From positions 62,001 to 126,000 of the forward strand of contig CAZCZO010000001.1 of assembly GCA_964503275.1 (NCBI GenBank): a stretch of 64,000 nt of DNA, in the 5' to 3' direction. The translations under genes and the position numbers were made by a program. Source of the DNA: DASRAP01 sp964503275. GTDB lineage: Bacteria; Gemmatimonadota; Gemmatimonadetes; Gemmatimonadales; Gemmatimonadaceae. Positions 1 through 8,421 of this stretch are shown here, piece by piece; within the stretch, counting starts at the first letter, position 1; each line of letters starts with the position of its first letter. The notes beneath the pieces are model-generated. The model did no database searches and was not told the origin of the DNA. It saw only the letters and a program-made list of their open reading frames with translations.

Positions 1-885
1 CGACAGATCGCCGTTGTCGCCGACCAGTTGCTGCGCGGACCACGCGCGGCGCTGCGTGGCGGCCCAGGTGCCGAACTGCGCTGGGTCGCCGACGTCTTCG
101 ATGAGTCGCACGCCGGCGGCGACGTCCGCGGCGCGGGCGCCGGCCTTGTTGATGCCGACGAAGCTGCGCTGGAGGATGGTCGTGGCGTCCTGCCCGCGGA
201 AGCGCAGGGTGCCGAGGGGGATGTTCTTCGACGCGCGCCAGGCCTCTCGCAGCGGCGAGCGCAGGGTGACCGGGCGGTCCATGCGGGCCGTGTGCCCGAT
301 CGCGATGCCCCAGCCCTCGGGCACGTCGCTGCGCTGTTCGAGGATCGGACCGCCGAGGGCCATGAAGTAGCCGCCCTCGGGGTGTGGGAGTGGACGGCGA
401 AGGACCGCTCCCATCATCGCGAGGTTGACCATGTTGACGGCGTGGAACAGCGGCATGACGGCGGCGATGCCGATTCCGAGTGACGCGACCCCTGCGGCGC
501 CGAGGCCGACGCCGCCCACGATCCCCGCGCCGTAGAGCAGTGCTCGGCGCCGCCGTCGGCCGAACTGGTCACCATAGCGCCAGGCCGCGAACTCGGGCCG
601 CTGGGGAGCGCCGATGCGCACGAGCTCGGTGCCGTCGGGGAGTCGGGCGAGTCCCACGTGGTCCGTGCTGACGCGAACGCGCGTACCGCGGAAGGCGCGC
701 TCGCACTCTTCCAGTGCCTCCCATCGGGTCTCGAAGGGGGCGAGGTTCCAGCGGTGGCAGCTGCCGCAGATGGCCCAGAGTCGTCCCCGCTGGGCGTCGA
801 AGGCGATGCGCTTCGCGACGGGGAAGTGCTCGATGGCGTCGTTGGTGCCGAGGGCGCGCTGGCAGTGGAGGCAGGTGGCGTACAT
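1..885 (-). CDS. Zinc-ribbon membrane protein, C-terminus cut by window edge
   Basis: An open frame runs from ATG at 885 through base 1 without a stop, so 295 codons of a longer protein are visible. The N-terminus carries two CxxC pairs (Cys5/Cys8 and Cys40/Cys43), the spacing of a small zinc ribbon. An Arg-rich stretch near residue 110 is followed by a Gly/Ala-rich hydrophobic segment at about 115-150, probably one or two membrane passes, and then a polar domain. The start was chosen because the zinc ribbon begins right at this ATG. I do not recognise the family, and the function is unknown; a cytoplasmic zinc ribbon joined to a membrane segment suggests a membrane-anchored binding protein. 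Confidence 0.7.
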   Translation of the reverse strand, partial: MYATCLHCQRALGTNDAIEHFPVAKRIAFDAQRGRLWAICGSCHRWNLAPFETRWEALEECERAFRGTRVRVSTDHVGLARLPDGTELVRIGAPQRPEFAAWRYGDQFGRRRRRALLYGAGIVGGVGLGAAGVASLGIGIAAVMPLFHAVNMVNLAMMGAVLRRPLPHPEGGYFMALGGPILEQRSDVPEGWGIAIGHTARMDRPVTLRSPLREAWRASKNIPLGTLRFRGQDATTILQRSFVGINKAGARAADVAAGVRLIEDVGDPAQFGTWAATQRRAWSAQQLVGDNGDLS

Positions 886-942
886 GATCGATGGTGCGGG
901 ACGGGTGAAGGGTAACCCTCGGCCCCGTTTGGCAAGAAGGTA

Positions 943-971
943 TTGATTTTTTGGTATCAGTTGGCTAGGTT
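943..971 (+). promoter_or_regulatory. Weak candidate promoter of the merC-like gene
   Basis: TTGATT at 943-948 is followed 17 bases later by TAGGTT at 966-971. The match to the -10 consensus is poor (three of six). If used, transcription would start almost at the ATG at 978, giving a leaderless message. The local AT-richness against a GC-rich background supports a regulatory role, but this is only a suggestion. Confidence 0.25.
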
Positions 972-977
972 ACTGGT

Positions 978-1466
978 ATGAGCACTTCCCTCCCGGCAGC
1001 GTCGACTGCGGCGACGGCATCGCTGGCCGATGCCACGCATGACCATCGGCTCGCGCCGGTCGAGGAGCGTTCGTACCGACTCGGCTCGGCGGCCGCGCTG
1101 GTGAGTTCGCTCTGCGCGGTGCATTGCCTGGTCACGCCGTTGGCGGCCGGGGTGCTGCCCTTGGTCGGGCTCGGGTTCTTCGCCTCCGAGCTGTTCGAGT
1201 GGGGGATGCTCGCATTCTCCGCGCTGATCGGCGTGGTCGGCTTCGGTCTCTCGTTCTGGCACCTGCACAACAACGCGCGTCCATTCGCCGTGTTCATCGC
1301 CGGCATCGCGACGCTCGCGATGACCCATCTGCTGCTCGAGGGCAGCGCGCTGTTGCACGGGACGATGGTCGTGGTCGGTGCGGCGGTGATCTGGCAGGCG
1401 GGCCGCATGAACCACGCGGCGGTGCACGCCTGCCAGCGCTGTCACCCGCACCCGCATCGCCACTAG
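978..1466 (+). CDS. MerC-domain membrane protein
   Basis: A 162-residue inner-membrane protein. After a hydrophilic N-terminus of about 34 residues there are four hydrophobic segments between about 36 and 140. The first contains the CxxxC pair Cys46/Cys50 (CAVHC), where MerC proteins carry their metal-binding cysteines. The C-terminus ends in a CxxC followed by a His-rich tail (CQRCHPHPHRH), a second likely metal site. MerC proteins take up Hg(II), but merC-like genes without merA or merR, as here, are common and may handle other metals. The next gene is convergent, so this is a single-gene unit. The family call is good; the substrate is unknown. Confidence 0.8.
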   Translation: MSTSLPAASTAATASLADATHDHRLAPVEERSYRLGSAAALVSSLCAVHCLVTPLAAGVLPLVGLGFFASELFEWGMLAFSALIGVVGFGLSFWHLHNNARPFAVFIAGIATLAMTHLLLEGSALLHGTMVVVGAAVIWQAGRMNHAAVHACQRCHPHPHRH

Positions 1467-1513
1467 CGGGGCGCTGTTCGTGCGCGCGGCCCTGCCACCG
1501 CGCCGCCGCGGAC

Positions 1514-1951
1514 TCAGCCGGTGATGTCGGTGCCGTTCAGGATCACGCGGTAGGTCACGGGCATCGCGGGGTCGAGCGACATCCGCACCGAGCAGTACTT
1601 CTCGACCGCGAGATCCACCGCGCGCTTCGCGTGCTCCGGCCCGATGTCCGCCCCCTCGATGTGGTACACCAGCTCGGCGTTGATCAGTCGCGCCGGTACC
1701 GCATTCGCGCGCTCCCCGATGGTCTCGACGCGGACGGCGGTCGGTGGGGTGCGGCGCTTGTCGAGGATGTCGAGGACATCGTAGCAGGTGCACGCCGCGA
1801 GTGCGCCGAGGAGCGTCTCGACGGGTCCCGGGCAATCCGGCGCGCCGACGCGGATCGTGTTGGCGCCGCGGCCCTTGATGTCGAACAGGCGCTCGCCGGC
1901 CCAGGTGAGGGAGATGGTCGCGATCGTCTTGGTGGGTGTCGGTTCGGTCAT
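1514..1951 (-). CDS. OsmC/Ohr-family peroxiredoxin-like protein
   Basis: A 145-residue cytoplasmic protein of normal OsmC length. Family features are the helix segment around LLGALAACTCYDVL, with Cys54 and Cys56 where the first reactive cysteine sits, and EKYCSV with Cys120 as the likely second one. OsmC/Ohr proteins reduce organic hydroperoxides through this cysteine pair using dihydrolipoyl proteins. Lipoamide dehydrogenase is encoded about 4 kb away, which is suggestive but not operonic. The ATG at 1951 lies 18 bases after the csaA-like gene upstream on the same strand, so the two are probably co-transcribed. OsmC and Ohr cannot be separated confidently here. Confidence 0.88.
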   Translation of the reverse strand: MTEPTPTKTIATISLTWAGERLFDIKGRGANTIRVGAPDCPGPVETLLGALAACTCYDVLDILDKRRTPPTAVRVETIGERANAVPARLINAELVYHIEGADIGPEHAKRAVDLAVEKYCSVRMSLDPAMPVTYRVILNGTDITG

Positions 1952-1969
1952 GACAGTGCGAATGATGGA

Positions 1970-2302
1970 TCAGGCGATGCGCGTGCCGTTCGGCACCGGT
2001 CGCTCAACGGCCAGGAGCACCACGTCGGTGGGGTCGGGACAGGCGCCGAGCACGAGACACTGGCTCGTGTAGCCGGCGATGCGGCGCTCGCCGATGTTGA
2101 CCACCGCCATCACCTGCCGCCCGACCAGTTGTTCGGGCGTGTAGTGCTTGGTGAGCTGCGCGCTCGATCGACGCTGGCCGAGCTCAGGGCCGAAGTCGAG
2201 CAGCAGCTTGATCGACGGCTTCCGCGCCTCGGGGAACGGTGCGGCCTCCAGCACCGTCCCCACACGGATGTCGATCGCGAAGAAGTCGTCCGGCGTCGGC
2301 AC
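1970..2302 (-). CDS. csaA: CsaA-like tRNA-binding-domain protein
   Basis: A 110-residue protein made entirely of one OB-fold tRNA-binding domain, the size of bacterial CsaA. Characteristic segments are DIRVGTVLEA near the N-terminus, KLLLDFG in the middle and the VMAVVNIGERRIAG strand pair. CsaA is described as an export-related chaperone with the same fold as the C-terminal domains of Tyr-tRNA synthetase and Arc1p, and it may bind tRNA. The gene starts 3 bases after the stop of the upstream M16 protease, so protease, csaA and osmC form a probable minus-strand operon. Confidence 0.88.
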   Translation of the reverse strand: MPTPDDFFAIDIRVGTVLEAAPFPEARKPSIKLLLDFGPELGQRRSSAQLTKHYTPEQLVGRQVMAVVNIGERRIAGYTSQCLVLGACPDPTDVVLLAVERPVPNGTRIA

Positions 2303-2305
2303 GGC

Positions 2306-5164
2306 TTACTGGCCGCCCGTCTCGGGGAGCAGGACGAAGGTCGCCCGATTGGTCGGGTCCAACACCAGCTTCGCCGTCGCCGTGATGTCCGCGAGCGTGA
2401 GGGCCTCGACGCGCGCGGTGTAGCCGGTGACGATCTCCACCGGATCGTCGCCCCAGGTCACGGACTGCTGCAGCACGGACTGCCAGAAGCCGTTCTGCTT
2501 GAGCGCCGTCTCGCGCGTCCGCAGCAGATTCTCCTTCACTTTGCTGAGCTCGTCGGCCGTCGGTCCCTCGGCGGCGAGCTTGCGCACGACGTCGAGCGCC
2601 ACGGTGGCCAAGGTGTCGGCGCGCTCCGGCGATGAGCCGAACTGCACGACCGTCTGGAAGCGTCCGCCGGGCCAGCGCTCCAACGAGACCGACGCCCCCG
2701 CGCCATATGTGCCGCCGAGGTCCTCGCGCAGGGTCTCACGCAGGCGGATCTGCAGCACTTCGGTGAGGACGGTGGCGTGCAGACTCCGGGCGCGAGTCCA
2801 CTCGGTCTCGCCGGTGAGGAAGATGCCGGTCTGGGCCTGCGGCTCCACACCCTTGCGGACGACCTTCTTGATGACGCCGGTCGGCGGACGGATGCCGATG
2901 TCCACGGGCGTCTCGCGGCGTCCGCCGCCGGGAAGTGCCGCCAGCCACTGCTCGACGAGCGGGCGCAGGGTCGCCTCGTCCACGTTGCCGACGATGACGA
3001 AGGTGAAGTCCGAGAAGTCGGCGAAGCGGTCCTTGAACACGCGCAGCGCGATGTTCGGGTCGAGCGCGCGGATCGCGTCGACCGTCACCGGCTGCGAGAG
3101 CGGATGCCCCGATCCCATCGTCACGCCGATCGTGTCCTGGAACACCGCGGCCGGTTGATTGGCGCGATTGGCGAAGATCGGCGCGAATTGCTGCTTGAAA
3201 GCATTGACCGCCGAGGTGTCCACACGGGGCGTGACGATCTTGGCCCACGTGAGCTCGAAGAGCGTGGCCACATCCTTGACGGACGCCGAGCCCGTGATCG
3301 TCTCCGTGCGCTGGTCGATGGACGCACTCACCGCCGCGACCTTCCCGGTCATGAGCTTGCGCAGCTCGATCGCATCGAGGCTGCCGGCCCCGCCCCGCTC
3401 GAGCATCTGCGGACCGAGGATCACCGAATAGAAGTCCGTCGTGCTGAGCTTGCCGATCCCCCCGAGCGATACCCCGGCGAAGGTGACCTGGTCGGCTTGG
3501 AAGTCCGTGCGCTTGTACAGCACCTTGGCGCCGTTCGAGAGCGTCCACTCGGTGACGTCGAGCTCGGGTAGCGTGCGCGTGGCCGTGATGCGGCCCTTGG
3601 TCGGCGCTTGCTCGACCAGCGCGGCCCCGGCTTCGCTGTCCACATACGCAGTGACAGTCGCACTGGGGGCCTGATCGAGGATGCGCAGCAGTTCCGCGCT
3701 GCTCGGGACCGCGGCACCATCCTTCTCGGGCGCGGCCGCGAGGACCACGCGGTTCGCGCCGGCCAACCACTCCTGCGCGAGGGCGTTCACCTCGGTGAGC
3801 GTGATCGAGGGCACCAGCGCGTTCACCAAGGGCAGGCGCTGCTCGATGCCCAGCACCGGTTCACCGGTGAGCACGTGGTCCGTGTAGCGCGCCGCGAAGG
3901 TCGCCGAATTGGTGCGGTCGCGCTCGGCGAACTGCAGGTCCAACCCGCGCAACAGCGTGGTCTTCGCGCGGTCCAGTTCGGTCTGCGTGAAGCCGAAGCG
4001 CCGCACCCGCTCGGCCTCGGTGAGCACGGCGGTGAGGCCACCGGCGATCCCGCCATCGGCGACCACGGCCGAGAGCTGGAAGGTCTCCAGGGGACGCACG
4101 AGGCGTCCCTGGCTCGCGCCTGCGCCGGTGAAGGGCGCGCCGGGGCGGCGCACGATCTCGTCGAGCCGCTGGTTGAACATGCTGAGCGCCAGGCCGACGG
4201 CGACATCGCGCTCGTAGTCGGCGACGGTGCTGTTCGGTGTCGCGGTCTTCTTCCACACCACCGCGACGTTGCTCTGCGGGTACTCCTTGTCGGTCGCGAC
4301 ACTGACGAGGGTCTCACTGTGCCCGGGCACGGCGAAGGCATCGCGCGACCGCGCGGCCGCGGCCGCCGCCGGAATGCTCCCGAACGCCGAGCGGATCATC
4401 GCCTCGATGGAGTCGGCCTTGATGTCGCCGACGACCACCAGCCCCATCAGGTCAGGGCGGTACCAGTCGCGGTAGAAGCGCAGCAGGTCGTCACGTGTGA
4501 AGCGGTCGAGGACCTCCTTCGTGCCGATGGGGAGGCGGTCGGCGTAGCGCGAGTTCTTGAAGAGCAGGGGCAGCTGCTGCGTCTGGATGCGCTCGATCGC
4601 GCCCTTGCCCAGGCGCCACTCTTCGATGACGACGGGGCGTTCCTTCTCGACCTCGGCGGCTTCGAGGAGGATGCCGCCACCGGCGATGTCGGCGAACCAG
4701 TCGAAGGCGCGGGTGATGAACTGGCCCGTGTCGGACGGCAGTTGCAGCTGGTAGACCGTTTCGTCGAAGCTGGTGCCGGCGTTCAGGTCGGCACCGAAGG
4801 TCATCCCGGAGCGCTCGATGAAATCGACGATCTGCGTCTTGGCGAAGCGCCGTGTGCCGTTGAACGCCATGTGTTCGAGCACGTGCGCGAGGCCGCGCTG
4901 GTCATCGTCCTCGAGGACCGAGCCGACGTTCACGACGAGCCGCAGCTCCACGCGCTTCTCGGGACGGCTGTTCTCGCGGATGAAATAGCGCATGCCATTG
5001 GGCAGCCGCCCGACGCGCACCCGGGCATCGAAGGGCAGCGCCGCGCCGGGCTGTTGGGCCAGCGCCGCGATGGCGGCCGAGTCGCGCGTGGGTTGTGCGG
5101 ACAGGGCGGGGACGGCCGTCCACCCCGCGAGGAGGATGGCGAACGCGAGCAGGGAACGCAGCAC
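2306..5164 (-). CDS. Secreted M16 (insulinase/PqqL-type) zinc protease
   Basis: A two-lobed zinc metallopeptidase of 952 residues. The GTG at 5164 is preferred because a GGAG ribosome-binding site lies just upstream and translation opens with a signal peptide (residues 1-23, ending ALSA). Frames extending further upstream overlap the divergent ferredoxin gene. The inverted zinc motif HVLEH is at residues 94-98, with the third ligand expected in the downstream EKERPVVIEEWR segment. Two inactive-type M16C domains follow, then a second M16 repeat. Length and architecture match periplasmic PqqL-like or pitrilysin-like proteases that degrade peptides. It is first in a probable operon with csaA and osmC. 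Confidence 0.92.
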   Translation of the reverse strand: MLRSLLAFAILLAGWTAVPALSAQPTRDSAAIAALAQQPGAALPFDARVRVGRLPNGMRYFIRENSRPEKRVELRLVVNVGSVLEDDDQRGLAHVLEHMAFNGTRRFAKTQIVDFIERSGMTFGADLNAGTSFDETVYQLQLPSDTGQFITRAFDWFADIAGGGILLEAAEVEKERPVVIEEWRLGKGAIERIQTQQLPLLFKNSRYADRLPIGTKEVLDRFTRDDLLRFYRDWYRPDLMGLVVVGDIKADSIEAMIRSAFGSIPAAAAAARSRDAFAVPGHSETLVSVATDKEYPQSNVAVVWKKTATPNSTVADYERDVAVGLALSMFNQRLDEIVRRPGAPFTGAGASQGRLVRPLETFQLSAVVADGGIAGGLTAVLTEAERVRRFGFTQTELDRAKTTLLRGLDLQFAERDRTNSATFAARYTDHVLTGEPVLGIEQRLPLVNALVPSITLTEVNALAQEWLAGANRVVLAAAPEKDGAAVPSSAELLRILDQAPSATVTAYVDSEAGAALVEQAPTKGRITATRTLPELDVTEWTLSNGAKVLYKRTDFQADQVTFAGVSLGGIGKLSTTDFYSVILGPQMLERGGAGSLDAIELRKLMTGKVAAVSASIDQRTETITGSASVKDVATLFELTWAKIVTPRVDTSAVNAFKQQFAPIFANRANQPAAVFQDTIGVTMGSGHPLSQPVTVDAIRALDPNIALRVFKDRFADFSDFTFVIVGNVDEATLRPLVEQWLAALPGGGRRETPVDIGIRPPTGVIKKVVRKGVEPQAQTGIFLTGETEWTRARSLHATVLTEVLQIRLRETLREDLGGTYGAGASVSLERWPGGRFQTVVQFGSSPERADTLATVALDVVRKLAAEGPTADELSKVKENLLRTRETALKQNGFWQSVLQQSVTWGDDPVEIVTGYTARVEALTLADITATAKLVLDPTNRATFVLLPETGGQ

Positions 5165-5239
5165 GGGACACTCCAGAGATGATGGATTCCCGCTAAATAT
5201 GTGGGAGGTCCTCTCGCCCGGCACTGCCGCACGCCTCCG

Positions 5240-5584
5240 ATGCTCCCGTACTCGCGCCACGCGTTCATCTGCACCGGCCAGTATTGCTCTCCTGAGCGAC
5301 GCGGGGCGCCCCTCTACCGTCTCCTCGCGCGCCTGCTGGAGCAGCACGACTTGCTCTTTTCGGCCAACCGGGTGAAGCGCGGCGAGACCCCCTGCCTTGG
5401 GATCTGCGAGGGCGGGCCGGTCATGGTCGTGTACCCGGAGGGGGTCTGGTACGGCGGGGTCACCCCGGAGCTGCTGGAGCGGATCGTGACCCAGCACCTC
5501 CGAGACGGTCGCCCGGTGGAGGAGGCGGTCATCCACCGCCTTGCGCCGCCGCACGGCCAAGGGGAGGGCGGTCAGGGGCGTTAG
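5240..5584 (+). CDS. Thioredoxin-like [2Fe-2S] ferredoxin
   Basis: A small 114-residue electron carrier with the cysteine pattern of thioredoxin-fold ferredoxins. CTGQYCSPE near residue 10 gives the first pair, and CLGICEGGP near residue 55 gives the second, followed by the typical VMVVYPEGVWYGGVTPE strand-turn-helix. This matches (2Fe-2S) ferredoxins of the Aquifex/Azotobacter FeSII type and the NuoE C-terminal fold. The ATG at 5240 places the first cysteine at the usual distance from the N-terminus. The gene ends 5 bases before the lpdA start and is transcribed with it. It diverges from the M16 protease, and the 75-base gap must hold both promoters. Confidence 0.88.
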   Translation: MLPYSRHAFICTGQYCSPERRGAPLYRLLARLLEQHDLLFSANRVKRGETPCLGICEGGPVMVVYPEGVWYGGVTPELLERIVTQHLRDGRPVEEAVIHRLAPPHGQGEGGQGR

Positions 5585-5589
5585 ATTCC

Positions 5590-7014
5590 TTGGGAACCGT
5601 TCCCATCCAAACGCCCGTGACGACCACCGATCTCGTGATCCTCGGCGGCGGCCCCGGCGGCTACGTCGCCGCCCTCCGCGCCGCCCAACTCGGCCTCTCC
5701 ACCGTCTGCGTGGAGTACGACAAGACCCTCGGCGGGACCTGTGTCAACGTCGGGTGCATCCCGTCGAAGGCGCTGCTGCAGTCCTCGGAGCACTACGAGT
5801 TCGCGGTCAAGCACGCGGCGGAGCACGGGATCCGGCTCGACGGCGTGTCGTTCGACCTGGCGACGATGATGAAGCGCAAGACCGAGGTCGTCGCGCAGAA
5901 CACCAAGGGGGTCGAGTTCCTCTTCAAGAAGAACAAGATCACCTGGTCCAAGGGCGTCGGCACGCTGAAGCCGGGGAACGTCGTCGAGGTCGCGGGGCAG
6001 GATGGCGCGACCACGACGTATCAGGCCACGTCAGTGATCATCGCCACGGGATCGGTGCCCTTCGAGCTGCCGTTCCTGAAGTTCGACGAGGAGCGCATCG
6101 TGTCGAACGTCGGGGCGCTGACGCTCGCGGAGGTCCCCCAGCGGATGATCGTGATCGGCGGTGGCGTGATCGGCCTCGAGTTGGGGTCCGTGTGGCGGCG
6201 CCTGGGCGCCGAGGTGACGGTGGTCGAGCTGGCCCCGACGATCCTGCCCGGGAACGACGACGACATCACCAAGGAAGCGACGAAGATCTTCAAGAAGCAG
6301 GGACTCACGCTGCGCACGGGCTGCAAGGTCACGGGCGGCGCCCGCGAGGGCGACGTGGTGCGGGTCGAGATCGAGGAGAACGGCAAGGCCGAGACGCTGA
6401 CGGCCGACGTGGTGCTGGTGTCGATCGGCCGCAAGCCGTCGCTGAAGGGCGTCGATGCCGCCGCGCTGGGACTCACGCTGGGCGCGCGCGGCGAGATCGT
6501 CGTGGACGCGCAGCTGCGGACGAACCTGCCGAACGTCTACGCGATCGGCGATTGCATCGGCGGCAAGCTCCTGGCGCACAAGGCAGAGGACGAAGGCGTC
6601 ATCGCCGCCGAGGTGATCGCCGGCAAGCCGTCGAAGATGCACTACCACACGCTGCCCGCCGTGGTGTACACGCATCCCGAGGTCGCGACGGTGGGCTACA
6701 CCGAGCATGAGCTCAAGGCGCAGGGGCGCGCGTACCGCGTGGGCAAGTTCCCGTTCAGCGCGAACGGGCGCGCGCGTACGAAGGGCGAGACCGACGGCTT
6801 CGTGAAGTTCCTCGCGGATCAGGCCACCGACGAGATCCTCGGCTGCCACATGATCGGCGCGAACGTCAGTGATCTGCTGGCGGAGGTGGTGTTGGCGATG
6901 GAGTTCCGCGGGACGACGGAGGACATCGCGATGACCTGCCATTCGCATCCGACGCTCAGCGAGACGACGAAGGAGGCGGCGCTCAACGCGCTTGGGCGGA
7001 CGTTGCACATGTAG
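5590..7014 (+). CDS. lpdA: Dihydrolipoyl dehydrogenase (E3)
   Basis: A flavin disulfide reductase that re-oxidises dihydrolipoamide of 2-oxoacid dehydrogenase or glycine-cleavage complexes with NAD+. The N-terminal FAD motif is LGGGPGGY, followed by the redox-active disulfide GGTCVNVGCIPSK, a second dinucleotide-binding motif VIGGGVIGLE near residue 190, the FAD motif YAIGDC and the C-terminal catalytic HSHPTLSE. Length (474) is normal. Either TTG at 5590 or GTG at 5617 could be the start; the TTG sits inside a small hairpin (5591-5605), which makes the GTG a real alternative. No E1/E2 genes are nearby, so this looks like a stand-alone E3, paired with the ferredoxin gene. Confidence 0.95.
   Translation: MGTVPIQTPVTTTDLVILGGGPGGYVAALRAAQLGLSTVCVEYDKTLGGTCVNVGCIPSKALLQSSEHYEFAVKHAAEHGIRLDGVSFDLATMMKRKTEVVAQNTKGVEFLFKKNKITWSKGVGTLKPGNVVEVAGQDGATTTYQATSVIIATGSVPFELPFLKFDEERIVSNVGALTLAEVPQRMIVIGGGVIGLELGSVWRRLGAEVTVVELAPTILPGNDDDITKEATKIFKKQGLTLRTGCKVTGGAREGDVVRVEIEENGKAETLTADVVLVSIGRKPSLKGVDAAALGLTLGARGEIVVDAQLRTNLPNVYAIGDCIGGKLLAHKAEDEGVIAAEVIAGKPSKMHYHTLPAVVYTHPEVATVGYTEHELKAQGRAYRVGKFPFSANGRARTKGETDGFVKFLADQATDEILGCHMIGANVSDLLAEVVLAMEFRGTTEDIAMTCHSHPTLSETTKEAALNALGRTLHM
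5591..5605 (+). promoter_or_regulatory. Inverted repeat at the lpdA start
   Basis: TGGGAA at 5591-5596 and TTCCCA at 5600-5605 form a perfect 6-bp stem with a 3-base loop. It overlaps the TTG candidate start and lies just upstream of the alternative GTG. It could mask initiation at the TTG or act as an operator half-site pair. Confidence 0.35.
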
Positions 7015-7024
7015 GGTGCGCAGT

Positions 7025-7128
7025 GGCCAGCGCGACAGTGCCGCGGGCTCGACGGGTGTGGCGCGGCCAGCGCGACAGTGCCGCAGGCTTGACGGGTGGG
7101 GCGCGGCCAGCGCGACAGCGCCGCCTGA
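7025..7128. repeat. 40-bp direct tandem repeat, about 2.6 copies
   Basis: Units start at 7025, 7065 and 7105 with an exact 40-base period. Each begins with GGCCAGCGCGACAG and the first two are nearly identical over their whole length. The third diverges after about 24 bases, where it becomes the left arm of the hairpin at 7105-7175. The repeat lies entirely between the convergent lpdA and porin genes and appears non-coding. Confidence 0.85.
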
Positions 7129-7175
7129 TCGACACGGAACCCCACGGTCGCTCAGGCGGCGCTGTCGCACTGGCC
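7105..7175. terminator. Long hairpin between convergent lpdA and porin genes
   Basis: The arms 7105-7128 and 7152-7175 are complementary over 23 of 24 positions, with a 23-base loop. The stem is very GC-rich and sits 90 bases after the lpdA stop and 11 bases before the porin stop, so it can block transcription from either side. There is no U-tract, so it is either a bidirectional terminator of unusual form or a repeat-derived palindrome. Confidence 0.65.
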
Positions 7176-7185
7176 TTACACGGCG

Positions 7186-8421
7186 TCAGTAGTTGAACTG
7201 CGCCTGGATGCGGAGGAAGCGGCCGCGCTGGGTGTTGTCCTGGCGCTGGAAGTCCTCGTAGCGCCGGTCGCCCATGTAGTAGGCGACCACCAGCTCGAAG
7301 GCCGAGGTCGGCTGCCACTCGACGCCGACCTCGACGTCGTTGACGGAGTAGCTGCGGGCATCGCGCTCGTGCTTCTTGCCGCCCTCGTAGACCTGATAGC
7401 GCGCGAAGGGGAAGTACACCTGCCCGTCGTGCTTGATCTGGTAGGTGGCGGTGATGAAGCCGCCGTGCAGGCGGCGGGTCTCGATGCTGTCCGTGGCCGG
7501 GTTGAACTCGGGGCCGCTGCCGATGTTGTACTCGGTGAGGATGCCGAAGGGGCGCGGTGCGATGTTGAGCTGGGCCAGCAGGCGCTCGTCGCGGTAATTG
7601 AAGTCGCTGCGGCCGCGCACGCCGCTGCTGCGCTGGTCCGAGGTGACGACGTAGTGGCCGCGGTATGCCGCGATGCCGGGCTCGATGATCTGATCGCGCA
7701 CGACGAACGGATAGCTCACGCGGGCGACGACATGCATGTCGTTGTTCGCCTCGGGCCGGTTCGCGGTCTGTCCATTGAAGGCGCCGATCGCGACCACGCC
7801 GTAGTCGCCGCTGCCCTTGTAGCCGTCGTTGACCAGGGAGCGCAGGCGCGCGCGTGCCGAGGTCGGTGCCCAGTACAGGAAGGCGCCGATGTCGCGCTCG
7901 TTGGCGGCGGAGCTGTTGGTGGCATCGGCGCGGTCGAGCGGCAGGCGGTTCTGCGAGCTCTGCAGGTTCTCGTAGCTGAACGGCACCTTGCTCTGGCCCA
8001 CCCGCACGCGGAACTCGTTCTTGGCCTCGAGCCCGAGGTCCACGTACCAGTCGCGCAGCTGGGCGACGTTGCCCGAGCCACCGACGCTGCTGGCGAAGTC
8101 GGGCTGCAGGTAGATGAACACGCGGTCGTGGATCTGCCCCTGCAGGATGATGCGGGCGCGGCGGATGAAGACGCCGCCGAGGTCCCCGATGCTGCGGTCG
8201 CACTGCTCGCATTGGAACTCGGGGTTGGTCTCGAGCAGCCGGTTGTAGCGGAGCTGTCCGTAGCCGCGAATGCCGATGCGCTCGTACCACGCCTTGGCGA
8301 CGGGGACCGGCTCAGGCGCCTTGGGTACATCCTGCGCGCCGGCGCGCGCCGACGCGGACAGGAGGAGCAGCCCGGCGCACAGGGCGGCGCGAGGCCGCGA
8401 CAACGGGAACAGTGGGATCAC
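7186..8421 (-). CDS. Phosphate-selective porin O/P-family outer-membrane protein
   Basis: A 411-residue outer-membrane barrel. A signal peptide (about residues 1-30, ending ARAGA) precedes a short linker and the family-typical start IGIRGYGQLRYNRL. Then come FIRRARIILQGQI and an alternating hydrophobic/aromatic pattern to the end, which closes with QAQFNY, a typical C-terminal aromatic barrel signature. An insert CEQC near residue 70 could form a disulfide in an extracellular loop. OprO/OprP-like porins take up phosphate or polyphosphate, but distant members have other anion substrates. The GTG at 8421 overlaps the DinB stop by four bases, implying translational coupling. Confidence 0.85.
   Translation of the reverse strand: MIPLFPLSRPRAALCAGLLLLSASARAGAQDVPKAPEPVPVAKAWYERIGIRGYGQLRYNRLLETNPEFQCEQCDRSIGDLGGVFIRRARIILQGQIHDRVFIYLQPDFASSVGGSGNVAQLRDWYVDLGLEAKNEFRVRVGQSKVPFSYENLQSSQNRLPLDRADATNSSAANERDIGAFLYWAPTSARARLRSLVNDGYKGSGDYGVVAIGAFNGQTANRPEANNDMHVVARVSYPFVVRDQIIEPGIAAYRGHYVVTSDQRSSGVRGRSDFNYRDERLLAQLNIAPRPFGILTEYNIGSGPEFNPATDSIETRRLHGGFITATYQIKHDGQVYFPFARYQVYEGGKKHERDARSYSVNDVEVGVEWQPTSAFELVVAYYMGDRRYEDFQRQDNTQRGRFLRIQAQFNY

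Noticed and set aside
978..1466. Complete mercury-resistance operon
   Set aside because: Only a MerC-like protein is present; no merA, merP, merT or merR.
3608..5182. 524-codon open frame on the plus strand
   Set aside because: Antisense shadow of the M16 protease in GC-rich DNA; the minus strand carries the recognisable catalytic motif and signal peptide.
7025..7128. CRISPR-like 40-bp repeats
   Set aside because: Units are directly adjacent without unique spacers, only about 2.6 copies.
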